DNA from: Pseudomonadota bacterium
GTDB taxonomy: Bacteria; Desulfobacterota; Desulfobacteria; Desulfobacterales; ETH-SRB1
Length of the DNA: 5,773 bases
Direction of reading: 5' to 3'
NCBI GenBank assembly: GCA_018897415.1
Contig: JAHIKR010000036.1
Span: 1 to 5,773, forward strand
The position numbers and the translations under genes were made by a program. This document shows, one piece after another, positions 1 to 4,801 of the stretch. The notes under the pieces were generated by a model, which saw only the letters and a program-made list of their open reading frames with translations, was not told where the DNA came from and made no database searches. Numbering within the stretch: position 1 is the stretch's first letter; each line of letters starts with the position of its first letter.

Positions 1-27
1 ATCAAAACCGATAAAGACCTTAAATAG
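1..27 (+). CDS. C-terminal tail of an upstream gene (partial, putative)
   Basis: Reading frame 1 is open from the first base and ends at TAG (25-27), giving the eight residues IKTDKDLK. On its own this would mean nothing. However, the unassigned lipoprotein encoded at 3593-3099 ends with IKLKTDNDLGK, so the fragment resembles that C-terminus (K-T-D-x-D-L, then K) and the DNA is similar over the same stretch. I infer that a paralogue of that lipoprotein may end here, which would extend the lipoprotein cluster to the left. With eight residues, chance similarity remains possible. Confidence 0.35.
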   Translation: MKTDKDLK

Positions 28-100
28 TCATCAATTACTCATAGTTATGAAACCTTTTGTTCATGTCGCCTAACTTCAATACAATAGAAGAAAGTCTGTT

Positions 101-688
101 ATGAGACAAATTTTATATATCATATTAGCTATTATATTCTCAACCATGGTTGCTTGTACTTTGAAGAAGACAGAACCCACGGTATGGGTAGGACCACATC
201 TAAATGATAAAAGCTCTAAGGTGTGTGTTATATTGCCTTTTGCTAACTCGAACTTGCAGGAGCACAAAGACAACTACCCCGAGGCATCCAAGACAGTGAG
301 AGATAGTTTTGAGACCGCCTTCCTGGAGGTAGGGCATCGGGTTGTAGAACGCAACATGATCGATAAGCTAATTGCGGAGCTAGAATTCTCTATGTCTGGC
401 CTTACAGAACAACTGGGGATTAAAGTCGGAAAGATGTTTGATGCCGATATTGTTATCTTTGGTACCGTGAAGTCTTATTATAGAATAATTTGGGGGCCAA
501 TAGTCTATGCCACAGTTGGATTTTCGATTAAAGCAGTCGATGTAGAGACCGGAGTGATAGTATGGAAAGGGGACCATACAAAGACAATCTTCTGGGACAT
601 CTTTGATGTCGATAGCCCGGCTTCTTTAGCTCGGAAGGTTGCCAAAGAAATCGTCGCGAGTTTCTTGGAAAAAACAACCAAGCCCTAA
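101..688 (+). CDS. CsgG/LpoB-like outer-membrane lipoprotein
   Basis: This 195-residue protein is probably a lipoprotein. It has a short n-region, a hydrophobic core and a lipobox ending MVAC, with the acylated Cys at 19. The mature part follows the CsgG-type alpha/beta plan: a first strand KVCVILPFAN (40-49), a helix around 62-76, VVERNMIDKLIAELE (81-95), then LGIKVGKMFDADIVIFGTV (105-123). A late strand pair, FSIKAVDVETGVIVWKG (141-157), matches the usual 'lvDxxTGxivW' signature. The closing helix (174-190) also fits. Family members (CsgG, HfaB, LpoB, GNA1162-like) are periplasm-facing outer-membrane lipoproteins that form secretion pores or activate envelope enzymes. No curli subunit or other Csg gene is nearby, so a curli role should not be assumed, and the hydrophobic stretch 129-142 is shorter than CsgG's membrane hairpins. 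The ATG at 101 is the only start that preserves the signal peptide. A weak GAAG lies upstream. Confidence 0.75.
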   Translation: MRQILYIILAIIFSTMVACTLKKTEPTVWVGPHLNDKSSKVCVILPFANSNLQEHKDNYPEASKTVRDSFETAFLEVGHRVVERNMIDKLIAELEFSMSGLTEQLGIKVGKMFDADIVIFGTVKSYYRIIWGPIVYATVGFSIKAVDVETGVIVWKGDHTKTIFWDIFDVDSPASLARKVAKEIVASFLEKTTKP

Positions 689-850
689 TAATATCAATTC
701 GTTGCCTATTAAGAAAGAGTGGCGGAGCTGCGACGCCACATGGAAAGCATCAGAACGTATCTTAAACCTGTCCATACAAGATGCTGTTGAACACATAAGT
801 TTGGAAACACAGTTCTTTTGCAAAGCTGACCCTTCAGGGTGGGATCCTAT
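689..850. other. convergent intergenic region, no gene recognised
   Basis: These 162 bases lie between two stop codons of facing genes. They hold only weak hairpins: GTGGCG/CGCCAC (719-724 and 734-739) and ACCCT/AGGGT (830-834 and 837-841), neither followed by a T-tract. No convincing terminator for either gene is visible. An 82-codon plus-strand frame crosses the region from inside the first gene, but it has no ribosome binding site of its own and no recognisable protein features. Confidence 0.5.
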
Positions 851-1207
851 CTACTGGCCGTGCGGTATTATTTTAAGCTCTTTGTAGATTCCAAGCACAT
901 TTAAATACTCGTAATCCACGTATTCTATCTTTTTTATTCCATTTTGTTCGGCAATCTTTTGGATACTTGCATCACCCCAACCCCAACTTGTACCGAAATA
1001 TGGCTCGCATACATACCGTGCAGATGAATCCACGTAGGGTTTCCTCCCTCCGACAGGTGTCTCTTTGTATTTTGTGGAACAAGGGGCTTTAATGTGTGTA
1101 TAAAGAATTCCACAGGGGGGAACTATGGGAGCTAAGGTGCAGCCCGTGGCAAACAGCAATAGTATTGATACAATAGGTACTATGAAAAAGAGATATCTTT
1201 TTCTCAT
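851..1207 (-). CDS. TRL-like family lipoprotein, divergent Cys-rich copy
   Basis: This 118-residue protein starts with a lipoprotein signal (MRKRYLFF, then a hydrophobic core) and a lipobox ATGC with Cys23. The mature part has the two TRL-like landmarks: an N-terminal PP-GILYTHIKAP element (30-42) and a C-terminal block with WGWGDASIQ (75-83), EYVDYEYLNVLGIY (95-108) and a final HG. TRL-like proteins are small envelope lipoproteins of unknown biochemical role. It is the last gene of the minus-strand block, 34 nt after the related gene at 1242-1574, and GAGAGAG precedes the ATG with suitable spacing. Oddly, the usual Gly-rich 'GTA...LGL' stretch is replaced by an aromatic segment (64-76), and the mature part carries three cysteines beyond the lipid-bearing one (32, 43, 67). 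Family assignment is good; function is unknown. Confidence 0.8.
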   Translation of the reverse strand: MRKRYLFFIVPIVSILLLFATGCTLAPIVPPCGILYTHIKAPCSTKYKETPVGGRKPYVDSSARYVCEPYFGTSWGWGDASIQKIAEQNGIKKIEYVDYEYLNVLGIYKELKIIPHGQ

Positions 1208-1241
1208 GGCTGATCTCTCTCAATAAAAACGGTGTTAATAA

Positions 1242-1574
1242 TTATTTTCCATGGGCTATAGTCGTAAATCTTTGGTATACGAACAGTATGTTCATATATT
1301 CATAATCAACGTGTTCTATTATGGATATACCCCCATCTCTCGCAGCAGCTTCAGCACTGGCATCCCCCCAGGCAATAAGCCCCAGGATACAATTAGTATA
1401 AGCAGTGCCGGTCTTTGGGCCGTACTCACTCTTTTCAAAATCTACGTCCAAGGGCGCTCTTGTGTTGTTGTAGATAACGCCAATCGGTGGTACCACGGGA
1501 GCTATCATACACCCTGCCAGGAAAACAATTGCCAGCAAACATAACGACAATTTCACTAAACGATTCTGTTTCAT
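1242..1574 (-). CDS. TRL-like family lipoprotein
   Basis: This 110-residue lipoprotein begins MKQNRLVKLS, followed by a hydrophobic core and lipobox LAGC (Cys22). It then has VVPPIGVIYNNTRAP (27-41) and the TRL core: GTAYTNCILGLIAWGDAS (56-73), GGISIIEHVDYEYMNIL (81-97) and the C-terminal TTIAHGK. The open frame extends upstream to 1748, overlapping the end of the caspase gene, but those 58 extra residues lack any signal sequence. The chosen ATG is preceded by AAAGGCGG and places a typical lipoprotein signal at the N-terminus. It lies 157 nt downstream of the caspase gene, a gap that could hold a promoter or untranslated RNA, though I see no convincing promoter or terminator in it. It is 34 nt upstream of a second TRL-like gene, so the two are very probably co-transcribed. 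Biochemical function is unknown. Confidence 0.85.
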   Translation of the reverse strand: MKQNRLVKLSLCLLAIVFLAGCMIAPVVPPIGVIYNNTRAPLDVDFEKSEYGPKTGTAYTNCILGLIAWGDASAEAAARDGGISIIEHVDYEYMNILFVYQRFTTIAHGK

Positions 1575-1731
1575 AATCTGCCGCCTTTCGGATAAAATAG
1601 TATTGTCAAAAATTACGATTAAACCTAAGTTAAGCGATTTTTGCGAAGAAATGTGCCAAGATCTTGATGCAGCAAGGACTTGCGAAAAGCGTAGGTGTAA
1701 ATAAGACGGAAACAAGCAAAAAGACTGAATA

Positions 1732-2994
1732 TCAATCACTGATGGCAATTACAGCACAATAATTAGTCTTTGACATTGTATCTGATGTCCCATTATTGAA
1801 ATCCACATAATCGTATCCATCCAGCCAGTTTCCGGTACTAGTCCAATATTTTTCCGAACGATTATTCATCGGGAAAAAATCACCATCAATTCTTCCCCAT
1901 TCTCCCTTGAGCTTCTTTTTTGTTATCAGTGATTGTAATTCAAATTTTGTCGGCAATCGAAAATTTCCATCTAAATTTTTACAATATTCCTTTGCTTGTT
2001 CCCAACTGAAAATCTCATCACTATCTGTAACCAGCCATTTTTTCTTTAATAACGTATCGAATATAATATTATTGCCTTCCTTGACAAACCTGTTGCTCTT
2101 TTTAATATATCCTGTGCCTTTCGAAGCGAGATAAAAACGTTCATGTGGTACTTTTGGTACTATTGAAGGGGTTGGAGGTAAAGGCTGCGCAAGTGGTTTC
2201 TTCTGTATAGCTCCTCCAGGTATAAAATAGAAATCGCCGGTCATGGAAGATGACTCCCATGGCACTTGAGCCTTATTTGTAGCATTCATAACATTCAGCC
2301 GGGCATTCTTAAACATTTCTTCTATAGATAAGCCTGGTATCATCATATACTTCATAAGGTTTGATGTGTACAACCCGTTCCTGCCTGTTCCATCTGCTGC
2401 TACTGAGCCAGGTGCGGTAGCATAAGCTATTAAAGATCCGGCAGGTGCATCCATCCTGGCAAGTCCCGTGGCTCCCGATCTAAAGCTTCTCTTAAGAGGA
2501 TTATTGCGGCAAGCATCAAGTATTACTATGTTCAGCCGGTTACCTGCATACTCCATGGCTCCTAGTACGCTCGAAGCTTGAACACATTCATCTTCCACTT
2601 CATATTCTACGTTTACATCCGCATCAACCGGGACCAGGTAATTTACACCGTTAACCTGCAGGCCGTGTCCTGCATAATAAAAAAGACCAACGCCGCCGCT
2701 TCTTATTTTCTCGCCAAATTCTCTTATAGCTCTGCGCATTTGCTGCTTGGAACAATTGATATATTTAATCACATTAAAACCGCATTTGCTTAGACTGCTC
2801 GCCATGTCGCTTGCATCGTTTGCAGGATTAGCTAATGGTGCCGTTTTGTAATCGCTGTTACCAATCACTAAAGCTACTCTGTCTTCTTTTTTCTTTACAG
2901 CAATTGCCCGATCTTCTGCAATTCCTACTCTGACATCAATAAGCAACAAACAAATAAAAAGGCTAATCAGAAGTCTTTTAGCCGCTAACAGCAT
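1732..2994 (-). CDS. secreted caspase-like (peptidase C14) protein with C-terminal DUF1566/Lcl domain
   Basis: This 420-residue protein has a Sec signal peptide (1-26: K6 R7, hydrophobic core, GIA before the likely cleavage site) and no lipobox, so the mature protein is probably periplasmic or secreted. Residues 37-260 form a caspase/metacaspase-type domain. It includes the first strand RVALVIGNSDY (39-49), LANPANDASDMASSL (54-68) typical of bacterial C14 proteins, the catalytic His110 in YYAGHG, and the catalytic Cys162 in LDACRNNP. Both dyad residues are intact, so activity is expected, with basic-residue specificity likely as in metacaspases. A Pro-rich linker (262-283) leads to a DUF1566/Lcl-type domain (about 295-420). 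Its landmarks are WEQAKEYC (331-338), FRLPTKFELQSLI (345-357), YWTST (383-387) and a terminal YCAVI. Such domains are common on bacterial surface proteins and may bind or recognise a partner. The start is supported by AGGAGG five bases upstream. It sits mid-block, surrounded by lipoprotein genes. Confidence 0.92.
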   Translation of the reverse strand: MLLAAKRLLISLFICLLLIDVRVGIAEDRAIAVKKKEDRVALVIGNSDYKTAPLANPANDASDMASSLSKCGFNVIKYINCSKQQMRRAIREFGEKIRSGGVGLFYYAGHGLQVNGVNYLVPVDADVNVEYEVEDECVQASSVLGAMEYAGNRLNIVILDACRNNPLKRSFRSGATGLARMDAPAGSLIAYATAPGSVAADGTGRNGLYTSNLMKYMMIPGLSIEEMFKNARLNVMNATNKAQVPWESSSMTGDFYFIPGGAIQKKPLAQPLPPTPSIVPKVPHERFYLASKGTGYIKKSNRFVKEGNNIIFDTLLKKKWLVTDSDEIFSWEQAKEYCKNLDGNFRLPTKFELQSLITKKKLKGEWGRIDGDFFPMNNRSEKYWTSTGNWLDGYDYVDFNNGTSDTMSKTNYCAVIAISD

Positions 2995-2999
2995 TCATG

Positions 3000-3005
3000 C
3001 CTCCT
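3000..3005 (-). promoter_or_regulatory. ribosome binding site of the secreted caspase gene
   Basis: On the minus strand AGGAGG precedes the ATG at 2994 by five bases. A second ATG (2998) lies between them in another frame and reaches a stop after six codons, so the site decides in favour of 2994, which also gives the signal peptide. Confidence 0.7.
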
Positions 3006-3041
3006 ACTATCTAAATCTTTCCATTTCTATATGAGACAGGT

Positions 3042-3095
3042 TATACTCCTTCGGAAGGGTATGTTGTTGCACAATAGCCAAGCCGAAGGAGTATA
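3042..3095. repeat. 13-bp perfect inverted repeat with 28-nt loop
   Basis: TATACTCCTTCGG (3042-3054) is exactly reverse-complementary to CCGAAGGAGTATA (3083-3095). It lies between the unassigned lipoprotein gene (stop at 3099) and the caspase gene (start at 2994), so minus-strand RNA would fold into a stem-loop starting a few bases after the lipoprotein stop codon. There is no T-tract after the stem in the minus direction, so it is not a classical terminator for that block. In the plus direction it is followed by CTTTTATTT, but no plus-strand gene ends here. It could be an mRNA processing or stabilising stem, a repetitive extragenic palindrome, or a protein-binding site. Confidence 0.7.
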
Positions 3096-3098
3096 CTT

Positions 3099-3593
3099 TT
3101 ATTTGCCCAGGTCATTGTCGGTTTTTAGCTTGATGGCTTTTCCTGTAAAGGTTACCGTTTCATTCTCAAATATAAAAGGAATCCCCCTCTTTTCCTTGGA
3201 GTATGCCTTGTTCAGAACGCTATCGGCATCCGGTGTTTGGGCCAGCGCTTTGTAATATGCGCGGTCTTCAGTAGTAGCAAACTGGAAGAGGCTAAAAGGA
3301 AATGGAGCAGGAGTCTGAAAGGCATACTTCTCCTCAAACAATGGTATCCAAAAGATTTTAACCTTATCTACATCTCCATCAATAATTTGTACCAATCCAA
3401 ATAGAATAGTTTTAGTAGAAGACGTTCCTTCGACTCTGTCGAGTATCACATAGTCACTTCTATTCATGGAGCCTGCGTCAACAATAATACCGGACGCCGG
3501 CGTCGCCTTCATTACGGCACCGCAACCCGTTAGAAAAAAACAGGCGATGACAGAAACAATGCCCAGCAGGAATATAACTCTTTGTTTTCGCAT
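3099..3593 (-). CDS. unassigned lipoprotein, related to the lipoprotein at 4287-4721
   Basis: I do not recognise a named family. The 164-residue product has a lipoprotein signal peptide (MRKQR, hydrophobic core 6-22) and lipobox LTGC with Cys24. The mature part holds SDYVILDRVEGTSSTKTIL (about 45-63), a hydrophobic aromatic middle (90-115) rich in Phe and Pro, then DADSVLNKAY and a terminal strand VTFTGKAIKLK. The pattern 'DY-IL--V-----SST--L' followed by 'AD-V-N' and 'T--TG-AI--K' recurs in the lipoprotein at 4287-4721, so I infer a common fold. The open frame runs back to 3710, but the ATG at 3593 is preceded by AAGGAGGAATT and starts the signal peptide, so the longer version is rejected. 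It lies 53 nt after a TRL-like gene and 104 nt before the caspase gene, on the same strand. Role unknown. Confidence 0.82.
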   Translation of the reverse strand: MRKQRVIFLLGIVSVIACFFLTGCGAVMKATPASGIIVDAGSMNRSDYVILDRVEGTSSTKTILFGLVQIIDGDVDKVKIFWIPLFEEKYAFQTPAPFPFSLFQFATTEDRAYYKALAQTPDADSVLNKAYSKEKRGIPFIFENETVTFTGKAIKLKTDNDLGK

Positions 3594-3606
3594 AATTCCT
3601 CCTTTT
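3594..3606 (-). promoter_or_regulatory. strong ribosome binding site, repeated leader copy 1
   Basis: The minus strand reads AAAGGAGGAATT directly before the ATG at 3593. The same 12 bases precede the ATG at 3961. The site fixes the start of the unassigned lipoprotein and rules out the longer frame. Confidence 0.75.
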
Positions 3607-3646
3607 TTAATAACACCCACGTACCGTATGACTACGATAGACAGAG

Positions 3647-3961
3647 TTATTCTCCATAGACTGTGACTTTGTATTTCCCAATGATTCCCAGGATGTTCTC
3701 CACTTCCCAATCAACATGATGCACCTTTGTTATGCCGCCGTCCTTTTTAGCTGCTTCAATACTGGCATCGCCGATCGCTACCATCGCCAGAACGCTGATG
3801 CATTTGGCTGTGCCTACTTTGGTTGCCGTTCCACTATTCGCTGTAGCTGTGACAGGAAGTTTCAGTTCCGTGTACAGCATGCCAATAGGATAATTCGTCG
3901 CACAACCCATGACGAACAATAGGATTGCGCAAGCTGTAAAGGTTGCTATAGTTCTTCTCAT
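3647..3961 (-). CDS. TRL-like family lipoprotein, first gene of the minus block
   Basis: This 104-residue protein begins MRRTIATFTA and ends its signal peptide with lipobox VMGC (Cys20). The mature part is a compact TRL-like domain: YPIGMLYTELKLPV (24-37), a GTATKVGTAKC stretch (44-54), AIGDASIEAAKKDGGITKVHHVDW (62-85), NILGIIGKYKVTVYGE at the end. It is the most canonical of the three clear TRL-like copies here. The open frame continues upstream to 4048, but the ATG at 3961 has AAGGAGG four bases before it and produces the signal peptide. It is the promoter-proximal gene of the minus-strand block and faces the divergent region 3962-4286. TRL-like proteins have no established biochemical activity; location in the envelope is inferred from the lipobox. 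Confidence 0.87.
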   Translation of the reverse strand: MRRTIATFTACAILLFVMGCATNYPIGMLYTELKLPVTATANSGTATKVGTAKCISVLAMVAIGDASIEAAKKDGGITKVHHVDWEVENILGIIGKYKVTVYGE

Positions 3962-3973
3962 AATTCCTCCTTT
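3962..3973 (-). promoter_or_regulatory. strong ribosome binding site, repeated leader copy 2
   Basis: The minus strand reads AAAGGAGGAATT directly before the ATG at 3961, identical to the leader of the next gene in the block (3594-3605). It fixes the start of the TRL-like lipoprotein. Confidence 0.75.
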
Positions 3974-4112
3974 CCTTTCTTGTGTTTGATTGTTGAACTG
4001 GTTAGCATATAAGTTTAAATAGTTATCAAATTTAAAAGCACTTGACAAGCGCTATTTAGGTTTTGATTTAACCTCTAAAAGTGCCGACTACAACTTTACG
4101 TCCATTTTTACG

Positions 4113-4139
4113 TTGACAAAATTAACTATTTTAGATAAT
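4113..4139 (+). promoter_or_regulatory. candidate sigma-70-type promoter for the plus-strand pair
   Basis: A perfect -35 hexamer TTGACA (4113-4118) is followed after 15 bases by GATAAT (4134-4139), five of six matches to the -10 consensus. The spacer is two bases shorter than ideal. The surroundings are very AT-rich, which favours opening but also raises the chance of false hits. A transcript from here would have a leader of roughly 140 nt before the lipoprotein start at 4287. Confidence 0.45.
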
Positions 4140-4197
4140 TTAAATAAAAGGTTAAGTATTGTTTTCAGGAGTTAGGTTTTTCAAATAAGGTGAGGTG

Positions 4198-4221
4198 ATG
4201 CTTATGGGAGATATTAACTAA
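4198..4221 (+). other. possible seven-codon leader reading frame
   Basis: ATG CTT ATG GGA GAT ATT AAC TAA encodes MLMGDIN and is preceded immediately by AAGGTGAGGTG, which resembles a ribosome binding site (AAGG about seven bases, GAGG one to two bases before the ATG). It lies 65 nt upstream of the lipoprotein gene at 4287, inside its probable 5' leader. It has no run of a single amino acid that would suggest amino-acid attenuation. It could be a leader peptide or chance. Confidence 0.2.
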
Positions 4222-4286
4222 ACATGTTGTCAGAGTATAAATCAAAATTTGGTCTGAATGAACATATACAAGAAAGGAGATTAGCG

Positions 4287-4721
4287 ATGAAAATTTACAA
4301 ATGTATGTGTGTGTTGGTTTGCGTGAGTGCCCTAATGCTACTTGGAGGATGTGCTGGTTTCCGGTCCGCTCCAGGGGGCGGCGAAGGTAAAGCGCTTCCC
4401 GGTGGTGTAGGTCATGGGGTCCTTGTGGGCGATATAACTTATCCTTGTTTCATTAATAGCACTACTTACATAAACTTGGATACGGATGATTTTGATATAC
4501 TTGAAACCGTAACAGCCGAAACTTCAAGTACAAACGTTCTTGGTCTTTTCAGCAGCGGTGACAATGGTTATGGCAAATTGTTTGAGAAAGCTCGTGCAGC
4601 AGGTGCTGACGATGTAATCAATATCAAGGCAGATACCCGCGAACAAAGGATTCTAAGTTTCTTTTGGACACAGGCTACAACGAAACTTACAGGTACTGCA
4701 ATCCGTTGGAAGAAAAAATAA
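4287..4721 (+). CDS. short lipoprotein, possibly distant TRL-like, partner of the downstream caspase lipoprotein
   Basis: This 144-residue protein has signal MKIYKCMCV plus a hydrophobic core and lipobox LGGC (Cys22). After a Gly-rich linker (29-43) it shows HGVLVGDITYPCF (43-55), reminiscent of the TRL-like 'G-LY---K-P' start. DDFDILETVTAETSSTNVLGLF (66-87), FEKARAAGADDVINIKAD (98-115) and TKLTGTAIRWKKK (132-144) follow. The SST--LGL, GAD-VIN and TG-AI blocks match the lipoprotein at 3593-3099. I infer one related fold but assign no function. The frame is open back to 4224; the start at 4287 is preferred because AAAGGAGA precedes it by six bases and it begins the signal peptide. It is followed by a strong terminator and then by a caspase lipoprotein on the same strand. 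Confidence 0.85.
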   Translation: MKIYKCMCVLVCVSALMLLGGCAGFRSAPGGGEGKALPGGVGHGVLVGDITYPCFINSTTYINLDTDDFDILETVTAETSSTNVLGLFSSGDNGYGKLFEKARAAGADDVINIKADTREQRILSFFWTQATTKLTGTAIRWKKK

Positions 4722-4732
4722 CAACATCTGTT

Positions 4733-4769
4733 GGACTGGCGCGTCATGAAGCGCCAGTCCATTTTTATT
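4733..4769 (+). terminator. intrinsic terminator after the short lipoprotein gene
   Basis: A perfect 10-bp GC-rich stem, GGACTGGCGC (4733-4742) and GCGCCAGTCC (4751-4760), encloses an 8-base loop and is followed by ATTTTTATT (4761-4769). It begins 12 bases after the stop codon at 4721. The arms and T-tract fit Rho-independent termination on the plus strand. It lies only about 30 bases before the next same-strand gene. Confidence 0.9.
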
Positions 4770-4790
4770 ATCCCCAACTGTCTGCACAAT

Positions 4791-4794
4791 GGAG
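4791..4794 (+). promoter_or_regulatory. ribosome binding site deciding the start of the caspase lipoprotein
   Basis: GGAG lies seven bases before the ATG at 4802. A second in-frame ATG at 4811 is 16 bases away, so 4802 is favoured. The later AAAGGGG at 4832-4838 has no suitable in-frame start after it. Confidence 0.5.
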
Positions 4795-4801
4795 AAATTG
4801 G

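Larger units (their letters stand above)
3962..4286. other. divergent AT-rich intergenic region
   Basis: This 325-nt stretch separates the minus-strand block from the plus-strand pair and should hold promoters for both. Going left to right it holds the minus-strand ribosome binding site, an AT-rich part with several candidate minus-strand promoter hexamers (TTGTCA at 4048-4043 and TTGATA at 4029-4024), none with a convincing -10 at the right distance, a plus-strand TTGACA at 4113, a short open frame at 4198-4221, and the plus-strand ribosome binding site at 4274-4280. A second TTGACA on the plus strand (4042-4047) has no good -10. I see no further gene here. Confidence 0.6.

Noticed and set aside
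57..85. TTGTTC and TACAAT, 17 bases apart, as a promoter for the CsgG-like gene
   Set aside because: The -10 match is good, but the -35 is poor and the transcript leader would be only about nine bases, too short for a normal ribosome binding site.
719..739. GTGGCG/CGCCAC hairpin as a terminator or integron attachment site
   Set aside because: It is only 6 bp, has no T-tract, and lacks the core-site pattern of an integron cassette boundary.
1251..1544. 97-codon plus-strand frame
   Set aside because: It is antisense to the TRL-like gene, with no ribosome binding site and no recognisable protein pattern.
1575..1748. N-terminal extension of the TRL-like lipoprotein at 1242-1574
   Set aside because: The extension overlaps the caspase gene end, lacks a signal peptide, and would bury the clear lipoprotein signal that starts at 1574.
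2578..2793. 71-codon plus-strand frame
   Set aside because: It is antisense to the catalytic region of the caspase gene, which is clearly coding on the minus strand.
3594..3710. N-terminal extension of the unassigned lipoprotein
   Set aside because: The strong AAGGAGG site and signal peptide both support the start at 3593; the extension overlaps the upstream TRL-like gene.
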